Source: Chloroflexota bacterium (GTDB lineage Bacteria > Chloroflexota > Anaerolineae > Aggregatilineales > Phototrophicaceae). Taken from it: a stretch of DNA of 64,000 bases. Of this stretch, positions 53,370-63,627 are shown piece by piece. The stretch covers positions 124,001 to 188,000 of the forward strand of contig JAPOVL010000046.1 of the NCBI GenBank assembly GCA_026708115.1, read 5' to 3'. The notes under the pieces were generated by a model that saw only the letters and a program-made list of their open reading frames with translations, was not told where the DNA came from and searched no databases. The position numbers and the translations under genes were made by a program. Position 1 is the first letter of the stretch; each line of letters starts with the position of its first letter.

Positions 53370-54227
53370 TTATTGCTTGGCCATCTCGCGTTCTTGCAAG
53401 GCCTCTTGAATCTCGAAAATGGAGCCGGCGTTTTCCGGCTTCGGCTCCGGGATGATCACCGGCAGGGCATCCATGCGCGGGCGCTTGACCGGTTGGCCGC
53501 GCAGGACCGTGCTGATGTAGGCGTCGTAACTGGGCGATCCCAGCAGGGGCCAAGAATCGATCGAGCAGTATTGGAAGAGTAACAAGCGCCGTGGACTGGC
53601 GGAGTGGTTGGGCGCCGAGGCGTGCAAGGTGCGCACGTGATGGAGCGAGATGCCGCCCGCGCCGACCAGGCATTTTTCCACGCGATGGGGCTTGAAATCG
53701 GGGTCCGCCACGGCGCCGACGAAGACGCCATTTTCGTGATGGCTGATCAAATCTGTTTTGTGGGAACCGGGCACCATCAACATGCAGCCGTTGTCCTCGG
53801 TCATGGCGTCGATGGCTACGCCCACCGCCAGCAAATCATCGTTGGTATGGGGATAGAAGGCCCAATCCTGATGCCATTCCACGGCCGCGCCATGGGCTCC
53901 CGCTTTCATGTTGAGCTTGTTGCCGTTGTAGCGTACGCCTTTGCCGATCAACTGCTCGACGATGTCCAGGATGCCGTCGTGGCGCAGCGTTTGGTCATAG
54001 ACTTCGTGATGCGAAACCGGCTCTTTGATGCGGCGCAAACGCGGGTTGTCGTAGCTGTGATCCGGCTCCAGGTCGAAGATGTCATTGTGCTCGCTGATTG
54101 AGCGCGAACGCTCGATGAATTCGTCGGTCACGCGCTGCAGCGCATCCAGTTCGTCGGCGCTGAGCACGTTCTCGACGGTCAGGTATCCATTCTCGTGATA
54201 AAAGGCGATTTCTTCTTGGCTTAACAT
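53370..54227 (-). CDS. Phytanoyl-CoA dioxygenase (PhyH) family protein
   Basis: A 285-residue Fe(II)/2-oxoglutarate-dependent oxygenase. The iron triad H119-x-D121 (WHQDWAFYPHTND) and H202 (RTLHASAPNHS), with a following arginine (SPRRLLLF), are intact. Typical N-terminal helix FYHENGYLTVENVLSADELDAL is present. The substrate is unknown; bacterial members often hydroxylate lipids, osmolytes or natural-product intermediates. It lies directly before the large membrane gene. Start ATG 54227 with a weak ribosome site. Confidence 0.9.
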   Translation of the reverse strand: MLSQEEIAFYHENGYLTVENVLSADELDALQRVTDEFIERSRSISEHNDIFDLEPDHSYDNPRLRRIKEPVSHHEVYDQTLRHDGILDIVEQLIGKGVRYNGNKLNMKAGAHGAAVEWHQDWAFYPHTNDDLLAVGVAIDAMTEDNGCMLMVPGSHKTDLISHHENGVFVGAVADPDFKPHRVEKCLVGAGGISLHHVRTLHASAPNHSASPRRLLLFQYCSIDSWPLLGSPSYDAYISTVLRGQPVKRPRMDALPVIIPEPKPENAGSIFEIQEALQEREMAKQ

Positions 54228-54337
54228 TGACTCGCGTCCTTCGTTTCAATTTGTCCCAGAGTATGGAGTATTTGCCGGTGGCTGTCAACATTGGTAGCAA
54301 AGTTGCCGCTTCTGGCGGATACAGTTGAGAGAATTGG

Positions 54338-55405
54338 TTATCCACGCTTGCGCGCTTCAACTTGCTGTCGCAATCGCGCCATCAGGTCGACGCCCATCTG
54401 TCGGCAGAGGTCGATCATATCGATGGGCACCCAGTTTTCAATCAGGTAGTCGCCCTCGCGCTTCCACCAGTCGAAGTCGCGCAGGGTCAGCAGTTTGCCG
54501 GTGGCCGGGATGCCGGCGTAGTCGCCGTGATGGCGCGAGAATACGGTATCCCAGATGCCGCCGCAGACGTATTTGCCTTCGCCGATGCGGCCCATGACGC
54601 GTCCGCTGCCTGCGCGGCTGTGGTTCCGATCGCCGAAGCCATGCAGCCAGGGACGTTGATGGAAGTCCTCAAATTCTTCCAGGCTGAAGCAAGCGCCGAT
54701 GCCGCTGGGCCCGTACCATTTCATGTCCGGGTGCCAGTATTTGTCTTGTTCCATGGCCCGCATATCGCCGCCGTCCCGGCTGCGGACATAGCGGCGCAAG
54801 CCGCGCCCCATTGCTTGTACCAATTGGGCGCTCTTGCGCGATTCCAGCGGATCGTATTCGGTCAAGAGGATGCCGTCTTTGGCGACGGGGCCGGGCACCT
54901 TGCCGCCTTCCGCGCCAAGGGCTGGCGGCAGCACTTGATAGCCGGCCGACCGCATAACAGCCAATACGTCCAGTTGAATGTAGCTCTCGGCGATTTTGCC
55001 AGCGCGCATGACGTAGAAGAGCCCAAACCAGATATTTGTTTTCATTCCCGTGGCGGGGATGCCCAGCCAATCATTGACGAAACTGCCGGTTAGGTAGCCG
55101 CAGCCGGATACCCATTGCTCGCCAGCTTTGGTGCCGTAGAGCGTTGAGCCTTCGTCGGCGCCGCCCATGAAGACGTAAGGCCTGTGCTTGAGATCGGGGA
55201 AGGCATGCAGCAGCGGCAGCCAGAACTGCGAGATCGAGGCCTCGACGCCGACGATGCGGTCGATCGGCGCCGAGACGTTCCAATCGACATCGTCGTGAAC
55301 CGCGGCGCGCAGTACATCCGGCAGCTTCTCCAAGCCGACTTGATTGAGTTTCTGCCAGAAGTCCCAGACGACTTCCTTGTTGATCTGATTCTGTTGATTT
55401 GACAT
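54338..55405 (-). CDS. SnoaL-like (NTF2-fold) double-domain protein
   Basis: A 355-residue protein with two NTF2-fold (SnoaL-like polyketide cyclase) domains: residues ~10-150 (DFWQKLNQVG ... HDDVDWNVSAPIDRIVG) and ~190-345 (EQDKYWHPDMKWYGPSGIG ... YDLRDFDWWKREGDYLIENW). Such proteins act as cyclases, isomerases or binding proteins. The start is the ATG at 55405 (GAGGAAGAC upstream); the frame is open 26 codons longer. It belongs to the PhyH, membrane protein run on the minus strand, 34 bases downstream of the dehydratase. Confidence 0.8.
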   Translation of the reverse strand: MSNQQNQINKEVVWDFWQKLNQVGLEKLPDVLRAAVHDDVDWNVSAPIDRIVGVEASISQFWLPLLHAFPDLKHRPYVFMGGADEGSTLYGTKAGEQWVSGCGYLTGSFVNDWLGIPATGMKTNIWFGLFYVMRAGKIAESYIQLDVLAVMRSAGYQVLPPALGAEGGKVPGPVAKDGILLTEYDPLESRKSAQLVQAMGRGLRRYVRSRDGGDMRAMEQDKYWHPDMKWYGPSGIGACFSLEEFEDFHQRPWLHGFGDRNHSRAGSGRVMGRIGEGKYVCGGIWDTVFSRHHGDYAGIPATGKLLTLRDFDWWKREGDYLIENWVPIDMIDLCRQMGVDLMARLRQQVEARKRG

Positions 55406-55439
55406 GTCTTCCTCAGTTGGGCCGCTTGTCACTTTTTTG

Positions 55440-57437
55440 TCACTCCAAAGAAGATGGCGCGGCAGCCCGTTCGGCGAGCACATCCATGCCGGCCTCGAGC
55501 GCCGCGGTTATTTTGTCCACGTCGTAGACGCAGCCGGCCCAGACGCCACCGCTGGCCGCTTGCAGCGCCGCCCAGAGGCGCGTATCCGCTGGCAGATCGG
55601 GATGTGGGGCTAGGGCCGGATGAGGCTGGCGCTCCTTCAGGAGTTTGGCTGCCTCATTCTGCGTCAAGGCGCCATCCCGGGTTGCCGTCAGGTTAAGCGT
55701 CCCGCTCAAGCGATTACGGTCAATCTCGATCTCGATCAGGTCGCCGTCGCGCAACTTGCCGATGGGACCGCCCGCCAGCGCCTCGGGACCGACGTGCCCG
55801 ATGCAGGCGCCGGTCGAGACGCCGGAAAAACGGGCGTCGGTCACGATCGGCACTTGTTTGCCCCAGGGGATGAACTTCAAAGCCGAGGTGAGCTGATAGG
55901 TCTCTTCCATGCCGGTTCCGGCGGGGCCGGCGCCAATCAAGACCAGCACGTCGCCGGCGCGGATCCGATCCTCGCTTAAGCCCTTGACCGCGCGGATGGC
56001 GGCGCGCTCCGATGTGAAGACGCGCGCCGGCCCGCGATGGCGATAGACGCCGTCGTCATCGACGACGCTCGGGTCGATCGCAGTGGCTTTGATCACCGAA
56101 CCTTGGGGCGCGATGTTGCCCACCGGGAAGACCACTGTGCTCGTCAGCCCGCGCTGCCGCGCTTGATCCGCCGACATGATCACATCATCGGGATCAATGC
56201 CATCGCTGCTGCGCAGGCGCTGGCGAGCGAAGCGGCGCCGATTGCTGTCGCGCCACCAGTCGAGCGCCGTATCGAGTTTGTGGCCCGTGACCGTCAGCGC
56301 GTCCCCGTTCAGCACGCCCATATCGCGCAGGTGGAGCATCACTTCGGGCACGGCGCCGGCCATGTAAACCTGCACGGTAGGATGATTGCGCGGGCCATTG
56401 GGCAAGGCGTCGACCAAGCGCGGCGTACTGCGGTTGATGCGGATCCAATCTTCGACGCTCGGCGGCTTCAAGCCGGCGGCGTGGGCGACAGCCGGGATAT
56501 GCAGAAGTAAATTGGTCGAGCCGCCGAATGCCGAATGCAGCAACATGGCATTTTCCAGGGCGGCGGGCGTCAGGATGTCGGCCAGCGTTACTTTCGCCGC
56601 CTTTAGCCCGAGCAGCGCCAAGGCCGAGCGCCGGGCGATATCGAGCCAGACCGGTTGGCCCGAGGGCGCCAGAGCGCTATGCGGCAAGCACAAGCCCAGC
56701 GCTTCCGCCACCACTTGCGCCGTGGCGGCCGTGCCCAGGAACTGGCAGCCGCCGCCCGAGGAGCCGCAGGCTTTGCAGCCCATCTCGGCGGCGTAATCGA
56801 CATCAATCAAGCCGTGGGCGAAGCGCGCGCCGATTGTTTGCACCGTGCCGGCGTCTTCCGCGCCTTCGGCTGGCAAGGTCACACCGCCGGGCACGATGAT
56901 GCCGGGCAGATCGCCGCAGCCCGCCAGCGCGATTAATGTGGCCGGCAGACCCTTGTCGCAGGTGGCGATGCCCATGACGCCGTCTCGCGTGGGCAGGGAG
57001 CGAATCAAGCGGCGCATCACGACCGCGGCGTCGTTGCGATAGGGCAGGCTGTCCATCATGCCGCTGGTGCCTTGCGAGCGTCCGTCGCAGGGATCGGAAC
57101 AATAGACGGCGAAGGGAATGGCGTTCTTTCCGCGCAGCGTCTCGGCGGCCGCGCGCGCCAGCAAGCCGATCTCCCAGTGCCCGGTGTGATAGCCGAGGGC
57201 GACCGGCGCGCCGTCTTCGGCGCGCAGGCCGCCTTGCGTGCTCAGGATCACATACTGCTCGCGATTGACCTCTTCCGGGTGCCAGCCCATGGCCACATTT
57301 TGCGTCATGGCGAAGAGGTTGCCGCTGGCTTCGGCAAGCAGCATGTCGGCATCCAGCGGCAGTTTGCCGTCTCTACCTTGCCCGCGCGTGCGGGTCGTTT
57401 TCAGCAGTTCCGCCCCGCCGTAGATATCAGCTTGCAT
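55440..57437 (-). CDS. D-xylonate dehydratase-like (YjhG/YagF) IlvD/Edd family enzyme
   Basis: A 665-residue [Fe-S] dehydratase, similar in length and wording to E. coli YjhG/YagF (~655), which dehydrate D-xylonate. Motifs: SDPCDGRSQGTSGMMDSLPYRNDA, IATCDKGLPATLIAL, and GCKACGSSGGGCQFLGTA (cluster cysteines). It would produce 2-dehydro-3-deoxy-D-pentonate in the cytoplasm. Around it stand an SDR, a Gfo/Idh, an FAH-family gene and a dehydratase, which fits a sugar-acid cluster. The start is ATG 57437. It is divergent from the SDR gene with 92 bases between. Confidence 0.9.
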   Translation of the reverse strand: MQADIYGGAELLKTTRTRGQGRDGKLPLDADMLLAEASGNLFAMTQNVAMGWHPEEVNREQYVILSTQGGLRAEDGAPVALGYHTGHWEIGLLARAAAETLRGKNAIPFAVYCSDPCDGRSQGTSGMMDSLPYRNDAAVVMRRLIRSLPTRDGVMGIATCDKGLPATLIALAGCGDLPGIIVPGGVTLPAEGAEDAGTVQTIGARFAHGLIDVDYAAEMGCKACGSSGGGCQFLGTAATAQVVAEALGLCLPHSALAPSGQPVWLDIARRSALALLGLKAAKVTLADILTPAALENAMLLHSAFGGSTNLLLHIPAVAHAAGLKPPSVEDWIRINRSTPRLVDALPNGPRNHPTVQVYMAGAVPEVMLHLRDMGVLNGDALTVTGHKLDTALDWWRDSNRRRFARQRLRSSDGIDPDDVIMSADQARQRGLTSTVVFPVGNIAPQGSVIKATAIDPSVVDDDGVYRHRGPARVFTSERAAIRAVKGLSEDRIRAGDVLVLIGAGPAGTGMEETYQLTSALKFIPWGKQVPIVTDARFSGVSTGACIGHVGPEALAGGPIGKLRDGDLIEIEIDRNRLSGTLNLTATRDGALTQNEAAKLLKERQPHPALAPHPDLPADTRLWAALQAASGGVWAGCVYDVDKITAALEAGMDVLAERAAAPSSLE

Positions 57438-57462
57438 ATTCGCGCCCCCAGATCCGATAGAA

Positions 57463-57492
57463 TCCTCTGTGTTCTCTGTGTCCTCGGCCGTT
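57463..57492. repeat. CTCTGTG repeat copy
   Basis: TCCTCTGTGTTCTCTGTGTC followed by CTCGGCCGTTAA; relative of the CTCGGTG copies. Confidence 0.55.
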
Positions 57493-57529
57493 AAAATACC
57501 TATATCATATCTATCAATCAGGGCGAATT

Positions 57530-58330
57530 ATGACACAGAAGCGATTTTCAAATCAAACCGTCATCGTCACCGGCGCCGGCGAAGGCATCGGTTATGAAGT
57601 GGCGCGGCAGTTCTGCCGGGAGGGCGCTGCCGTGCTGCTCAATGATCTGCTGCCGGAGCGCGCGCAAGGCGCCGCAGAGCGCATCAGCGCGGAAACGGGC
57701 TCGCCCTGCGTCGCCGCAGCGGGCGATGTCGCGGATGTTGATTTCGTTCGCGGTCTGGTCGACAGCGCGGTAGGCGCCTTCGGCGGGTTGAGCGTCAGCG
57801 TCTGCAATGCCGGGTTGACCTCCTGGGGCGACTTTTTTGAATATCAACCGGCCGATTTCGAGCGTGTGGTTAGCGTCAACCTGCGCGGGAGCTACTTTCT
57901 GGCGCAAGCCGCCGCCCGTCTATTCCGCCGGCAGGGTCGAGGCGGGCGCATCGTGCTGATGTCTTCGGTGACCGGGCACCGCGCCGTGCCCTACCTCAGC
58001 GCTTATGGCATGACCAAAGCCGCGCTGGAAATGCTGGCGCGGAACCTGGTGCTGGAATTGAGCGGGCATGGCATCACCATCAACTGCGTGGCGCCCGGCG
58101 CCGTCCTCACGCCGCGCAACCTCAGTGACGACCCCGATTATGAAGAACGCTGGGCGAATCTGATCCCGGTCGGGCAAGTTATCCAGACCGAAGACATCGC
58201 CAATGCCGTCCTCTTCCTCGCTTCGCCGGCAGCCGGCAAGATCACCGGACAAGCGATCGTCGTGGACGGCGGCTGGACCAGCACCAGTCCCATACCCAAC
58301 ATGGATTATGGGAAGGACTACGAGAACTAG
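57530..58330 (+). CDS. Short-chain dehydrogenase/reductase, sugar dehydrogenase-like
   Basis: A 266-residue classical SDR. Cofactor motif TGAGEGIGYE, NAG motif CNAGLTSWG, active-site S in VLMSSVTG and Y-GMTK (YGMTKAAL). A final GQAIVVDGGWTS is usual. In the context of the xylonate dehydratase-like gene, a D-xylose 1-dehydrogenase role is plausible, but not shown. Divergent to the dehydratase. Confidence 0.93.
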   Translation: MTQKRFSNQTVIVTGAGEGIGYEVARQFCREGAAVLLNDLLPERAQGAAERISAETGSPCVAAAGDVADVDFVRGLVDSAVGAFGGLSVSVCNAGLTSWGDFFEYQPADFERVVSVNLRGSYFLAQAAARLFRRQGRGGRIVLMSSVTGHRAVPYLSAYGMTKAALEMLARNLVLELSGHGITINCVAPGAVLTPRNLSDDPDYEERWANLIPVGQVIQTEDIANAVLFLASPAAGKITGQAIVVDGGWTSTSPIPNMDYGKDYEN

Positions 58331-58362
58331 CTTGTGTTGCCGGAAGCGCTGATGTGAAGCGA

Positions 58363-58731
58363 TTACGAGGCGACTTGCGCGGCGCTATCTTTCGCATTCG
58401 CCTTAGTACGCCGGCGTCCGCGCAGAATATCGCCCAGGAACCAGCCCAGGCCGATCAATGCCAGGCCCGCGCCGCCGACCATCATCATGTTGGACTGATC
58501 CGCCAGCAAGCGCCGCCGCTCGATATCCGAGGCCATCAAACCGTGCGCCTGGCTCTTGCTCTCGACCGTGACTTCTCCACCCTCTTCGTGGATCTGCGCC
58601 GCTTGATTGCGGGACAGTTGATTGGCCAGGTCGAAATAACGCCAGCCGCCCAAGGCCGCCATCAGAATGCCCAATACAATCGCCGTGAAGAGCAGGCGGT
58701 CAACGAGACCGGTGAAGATTAAATCGCGCAT
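58363..58731 (-). CDS. Small two-helix membrane protein
   Basis: A 122-residue protein with two hydrophobic segments (LLFTAIVLGILMAALGGWRYF at 13-33, MMMVGGAGLALIGLGWFLGDIL at ~82-103), with a charged region between and a basic tail (RGRRRTKANAK). No family recognised. It is convergent with the SDR gene. Confidence 0.6.
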   Translation of the reverse strand: MRDLIFTGLVDRLLFTAIVLGILMAALGGWRYFDLANQLSRNQAAQIHEEGGEVTVESKSQAHGLMASDIERRRLLADQSNMMMVGGAGLALIGLGWFLGDILRGRRRTKANAKDSAAQVAS

Positions 58732-58842
58732 TCGATTGTCTCACGAAGCTTCACTACAAACATTGCGCCAAGCTCGCATAAGCGTAAGAAGGCGCCTTAG
58801 CGAGCAAATATGACAGACTGATTCGCCGCTGCCGAGCGGCTG

Positions 58843-58871
58843 TTGCCGAAACTTGCCCGAAAAACTACAAT
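58843..58871 (+). promoter_or_regulatory. Promoter of the Gfo/Idh gene
   Basis: TTGCCG (58843-58848) and TACAAT (58866-58871), spacer 17 bases, 41 bases before the ATG. Confidence 0.6.
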
Positions 58872-58912
58872 AGGCAACCTGAATACCGGACAACATTGTA
58901 CGAAAGATAGCT

Positions 58913-60028
58913 ATGACAAACAACAGGCTAAATGTCGGGATGGTCGGCACCAGTTGGTGGGCGGATGCCATGCACCTGCCCGCGCTCGACAGCCACCCCA
59001 ATGCCCGCACGCTGGCAATCTGTGGGCGGAACCGGGAAAACGCGGGCAAGATGGCGGAGATTTGGAAGATACCGCAGGTCTATAGCGATTACCGGGACAT
59101 GATTGACAAGGCCGATCTCGACGCCGTCGTCATCTCGACGCCCAACAATTCGCATTATTCTATCACCATGGCGGCTCTTGACGCGGGCTTGCACGTGCTC
59201 TGTGAAAAGCCGATCGCCATGACCTATGGCGAGGCGCGCGAAATGGCCGAGCTGGCGCAGCGGAAGAAGCTCAAAACCCTGGTGCCCTTCACCTACAGCT
59301 TCATGCCGACGGCGCGCTACCTCAAGGAGCTGATCGATAGCGGTTATCTTGGGACGCCCTACCATCTCAACATGCGCTACTACAGCGGATATGCCCGGGA
59401 TGGCGACTATATCTGGCGCCTGGACCGCAAGGTCGCGGGCAGCGGCGTGGTCGGCGATTTGGGATCGCATTTCATGTATCTGGCGGAGTGGTTCTACGGC
59501 GAGATTAGCGCCATCAGCTGCCGCTTGACAAGTATCGTCCCGCGCCCGCCAGTTGATCCGCAAGGTGTGCCTTATGACTTGCTGGACGACAGTTGCTTGC
59601 TCACGGCCGAATTTGCCAATGGCGCAGTCGGCATGATCCACTGCAGCGCCCTCTGTTACGAAGGAACGCCCTTCGGTCAAACGCACCATATGGACTTCCA
59701 CGGCTCGGACGGCACGCTTTACAGCTACACGGATTGGGACAAGATCCAGCAAGTCAAAGGCGCGCGATTCGGCAAGGGCATGTCGGTTGAACTGCCCATT
59801 CCCGACCATATCTGGGGGGAGGCCCGCCGCGATACCGTTCACAACACCTATCGCGATATGTTCCGGGGCGAAGATTTCATGATTCGCGGCTTCATCAACG
59901 GCGTCCTCGACGACAGCGACTTGACGCCGAATTTCCAGCACGGCGCTCGTATTCAGCGACTCATCAGCGCCGCGGTCAAGAGTCATGAGACGGGTTCGCG
60001 CGTGCTCGTGGAGTCGATCAGCGAATGA
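58913..60028 (+). CDS. Gfo/Idh/MocA family oxidoreductase
   Basis: A 371-residue NAD(P)-dependent sugar oxidoreductase. Rossmann motif VGMVGTSWWADAMH, the DAVVISTPNNSHY strand and the intact CEKPIAMT motif with the catalytic-site lysine. Typical C-terminal domain with GDLGSHFMYLAEWF (conserved D/H). Likely oxidises a sugar or inositol-type substrate in the sugar-acid cluster. The next gene begins 145 bases on. Confidence 0.93.
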   Translation: MTNNRLNVGMVGTSWWADAMHLPALDSHPNARTLAICGRNRENAGKMAEIWKIPQVYSDYRDMIDKADLDAVVISTPNNSHYSITMAALDAGLHVLCEKPIAMTYGEAREMAELAQRKKLKTLVPFTYSFMPTARYLKELIDSGYLGTPYHLNMRYYSGYARDGDYIWRLDRKVAGSGVVGDLGSHFMYLAEWFYGEISAISCRLTSIVPRPPVDPQGVPYDLLDDSCLLTAEFANGAVGMIHCSALCYEGTPFGQTHHMDFHGSDGTLYSYTDWDKIQQVKGARFGKGMSVELPIPDHIWGEARRDTVHNTYRDMFRGEDFMIRGFINGVLDDSDLTPNFQHGARIQRLISAAVKSHETGSRVLVESISE

Positions 60029-60172
60029 GGGCGGTGAATGTATCCCAGGCGCCTGTCTTTTTACAGTGTTCAAAGCGAGCAGCCTGACTGGCTTTTGTCG
60101 CCATTCGACGATGAATACAGTTCAACAGGCGAACATGCACAGAAACAGTGACCTGAGAGTTTGGAGGAGAAA

Positions 60173-61075
<903 letters not shown>

Positions 61076-61111
61076 GGCGGGCAGAGCCAGGGAATACTGC
61101 GGGAGCGCCCC

Positions 61112-62311
61112 ATGAAAATCACTGCCATCGAAACGCTGCAATGGAAGGCATATCCGCGTTTGATGATGGTGCGCGTCTATACGGACAGCGGCGTCGTCGG
61201 CCTGGGCGAAACTGTAGACAAGATCCCCGGCGCCAAGGCGGCCCTGCATGGTACGATCGCGCCCTTGGTCCTTGGGCAAGACCCGCTCGATATCGAGGGA
61301 CTTTGGCGCTTCGTGATGGACAACATCATGTATCATGGCTATGCCGGCGCCGAGACGCGCGCGCTTTCCGCCTTCGAGGTCGCGCTCTGGGATATCATGG
61401 GAAAGCATTACGACGCGCCGCTCTATCACTTGCTGGGCGGCAAGACCCGCGACGAAATCCCCACTTACAATACCTGCTTGAGCTTTGGCGGTATTCGGGA
61501 CTATCAAGCTTGGCACGAAGACGCGGGCGAATTGGCGCAGAGCTTGCTCGATGACGAAGTCTACGCCATGAAGATCTGGCCCTTCGATCAATTTAGCGAG
61601 CGCAGCTTCGGCCAGCGCATCACGCCTGCGGAGATCGAAAAGGGCTTGACCCCGGTGCGACAAATCCGCGAGCGGGTCGGCGAGCGCATGGAAATCGGCA
61701 TCGAATGCCATTTCCGCTGGAATCGCGTCAGTATGGAGCGCATCGCGCGGGCCCTCGAACCGTACAACATCCTCTTACTTGAGGACGCCCTGCCCGCGGT
61801 CTATCCCGACGAGATCAAGGCGCTCTCCGACCGGACCACGATTCCCATCGTCGGTTCCGAATTGCTGATGACGCGCTGGCAATTGCGCGAATGGCTGGAG
61901 AAGCACGTGTCGCAAATCGTCATGACCGACGTCGTCTGGAACGGGGGCATGGCCGAAACGCGCAAAATCGCCAACCTGGCGGAGACCTTCGGCGTGCCGC
62001 TGGTCTTGCACAACGTTGCCGGAGCGATCTGCCACGCCGCCTGCATGCACCTCGCGGCGCATATTCCCAATCTATTCTATGTAGAATCGGTACGCGCCTT
62101 TTACAAAGGATATTTCCCGGCATTAACAGACCTAAGAGCGACGGTCCGTGATGGCCATTTGGATATCCCGGCGGGACCCGGCCTGGGCTTGAACCTGCTT
62201 GACTCGGCATTGGAGAGAGAGGATCTCCTGCGGGAGATCAGCGATGGTCCCGGTCTGGCCGGGGGGCGGCGCGCCATGGGCGACCATTGGGCGGTGGAAG
62301 AGATCCGCTGA
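61112..62311 (+). CDS. Mandelate racemase/enolase superfamily sugar-acid dehydratase
   Basis: A 399-residue protein: N-terminal capping domain (GLGETVDKIPGAKAAL) and barrel. Metal ligands E198 (GIECHFRWN; usually Asp), E224 (LLLEDALP) and E250 (PIVGSELLM); base candidates K154 (YAMKIWPFD) and H300 (VPLVLHNVAG). This set fits acid-sugar dehydratases of the MR subgroup. The substrate is likely a hexonate or pentonate. It is in one unit with the FAH-family gene. Confidence 0.88.
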   Translation: MKITAIETLQWKAYPRLMMVRVYTDSGVVGLGETVDKIPGAKAALHGTIAPLVLGQDPLDIEGLWRFVMDNIMYHGYAGAETRALSAFEVALWDIMGKHYDAPLYHLLGGKTRDEIPTYNTCLSFGGIRDYQAWHEDAGELAQSLLDDEVYAMKIWPFDQFSERSFGQRITPAEIEKGLTPVRQIRERVGERMEIGIECHFRWNRVSMERIARALEPYNILLLEDALPAVYPDEIKALSDRTTIPIVGSELLMTRWQLREWLEKHVSQIVMTDVVWNGGMAETRKIANLAETFGVPLVLHNVAGAICHAACMHLAAHIPNLFYVESVRAFYKGYFPALTDLRATVRDGHLDIPAGPGLGLNLLDSALEREDLLREISDGPGLAGGRRAMGDHWAVEEIR

Positions 62312-62344
62312 TTGCGGACCCGGTATGGCGTCTCGCCCATCGTA

Positions 62345-62372
62345 TTGAACTTTCACAGTTTTGCGTTATAAT
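62345..62372 (+). promoter_or_regulatory. Strong sigma70-type promoter
   Basis: TTGAAC (62345-62350), 16-base spacer, perfect TATAAT (62367-62372), about 120 bases before the binding-protein ATG. Confidence 0.75.
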
Positions 62373-62393
62373 ACCGTGCACTTGGCTAGCTAC

Positions 62394-62489
62394 GCCACTG
62401 CCATAGTGGCAGTTGGCCGATTGAAACCGGTCTCAACAGGCGATTTGCCTGAGACGATGTGACCATTAACGTTTATTTGGAGGAGTCTC
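62394..62489 (+). promoter_or_regulatory. Structured 5' leader with two hairpins near the ribosome site
   Basis: Hairpin 1: ACTGCCA-TAG-TGGCAGT (62397-62413), extended by GCC/GGC with one bulged T. Hairpin 2: GTCTCA (62430-62435) with TGAGAC (62450-62455), extended inside by GGC/GCC. The ribosome site GGAGGAG overlaps a second GTCTC (62485-62489) which could pair with the same GAGAC, so the two pairings exclude each other. This looks like a candidate RNA switch or attenuator-like element. Confidence 0.5.
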
Positions 62490-62492
62490 GCT

Positions 62493-63479
62493 ATGAGAAA
62501 GCTAGTTCGTACGATCCCGGTGCTGCTTTTGGCGCTGGGTGTCATGATTGCCGGCATCGGCGGCGTTGGCGCGCAAGATCAACTGACCTTTAGTATGGTC
62601 AGCCACGGCGGTATTGGTAATCCCTTCTGGGTCGTCGTTATCAAGGGTATGGAAGATGCCTGCTCTTTGCTGGGCGCCGATTGCGCCTGGTTGTCGGATC
62701 CTGTCGACAACATTGATGATATGGCTGGTTACTGGGATGATGCGCTGGCGCGCAATAACGACGGTATCGGCACCACGGTTCCGAATCCTGAAGTTATCCG
62801 CGACGGCGTCAACCGCGCTGCGGAAGCCGGTATTCCCGTGATCGTCTTCAACACGGCCGATCCCAACGCCGGCACGCCGGATGCGCTGCCGACCCTCTTC
62901 TACATTGGCGCCAACGAGTTCCTCGGCGGGCGCTCCAACGCGAATGCTGTGCTTGACGCGGCCGACGCCGCCGGCGTCGAAATCGCCCGAGCAGTTTGTC
63001 CGATCCAGGAAGTTGGACACAGTGGTTTGGAAGCCCGTTGCGCGGGCGTCCGCTCTGTCTTTGAAGAAGCTGGCATCCCGCTGGATCAGCTGACCATCAA
63101 CAATGATGTAACCGCCTCCGCCGGTACTTTCGCCGACTACTTCAACGCCAACCCCGATACCAACGCTGTATTCAGCCTTGGTCCCAACCCGGCGAGCTCA
63201 CTGAACCTGTACATTCAGGAAGCAGGCGTCATGGCTGGCGATATCTTTGCCACCACGCACGATACCAGCGCTGAGATCTATGAAATGATCCAGAACGGCT
63301 ACCTGATCCAGGCGATCGACCAGCAGCCTTATCTGCAAGGTTTCGAGACGATCATGTGGCTCTACCTGAACAGCCAGTTCAAGATGGCTCCCGGTGGCGA
63401 TATTCTTACCGGTCCTGGTGTTATCGATGGCAGTAATGTTGACGCCATCATCGAACTGACCGCTCAAGGTTATCGCTAA
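62493..63479 (+). CDS. RbsB-like sugar-binding protein
   Basis: A 328-residue periplasmic-binding protein (LacI/RbsB type, type I fold). Sec signal MRKLVRTIPVLLLALGVMIAG to VGAQ; no lipobox. The family start DQLTFSMVSHGGIGNPFWVVVIKGMEDA, DGIGTTVPNPEVIRDGVNRAAEAGIPVIVFNTAD, and CPIQEVGHSGLEARCAGV are clear. The stop is followed by a strong terminator, so it is expressed alone from its own promoter; its ABC partners are not in the window. Downstream of the sugar-acid genes. Confidence 0.93.
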   Translation: MRKLVRTIPVLLLALGVMIAGIGGVGAQDQLTFSMVSHGGIGNPFWVVVIKGMEDACSLLGADCAWLSDPVDNIDDMAGYWDDALARNNDGIGTTVPNPEVIRDGVNRAAEAGIPVIVFNTADPNAGTPDALPTLFYIGANEFLGGRSNANAVLDAADAAGVEIARAVCPIQEVGHSGLEARCAGVRSVFEEAGIPLDQLTINNDVTASAGTFADYFNANPDTNAVFSLGPNPASSLNLYIQEAGVMAGDIFATTHDTSAEIYEMIQNGYLIQAIDQQPYLQGFETIMWLYLNSQFKMAPGGDILTGPGVIDGSNVDAIIELTAQGYR

Positions 63480-63500
63480 AGCCGAAATCGGCAATCGCAG

Positions 63501-63530
63501 TGGGTGGGGGCTCAGTCCCCACCCATTTTC
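63501..63530 (+). terminator. Rho-independent terminator
   Basis: TGGGTGGGG (63501-63509), loop GCTCAGT (with one G), CCCCACCCA (63517-63525), then TTTTCTTA. Confidence 0.85.
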
Positions 63531-63627
63531 TTATAGATCGTTTTGCTCCGCGCAGGCTGCCGCTGATCCAGTTGCCTCAGCTTGATATATTCCTGATAAT
63601 CAATTAGTCATATTCGAGTGATTGCTT

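Noticed and set aside
62394..62455. Possible tRNA between the dehydratase and binding-protein genes
   Set aside because: Only two simple hairpins; no T-loop GTTCGA-type sequence, no acceptor stem, no anticodon arm of correct size.
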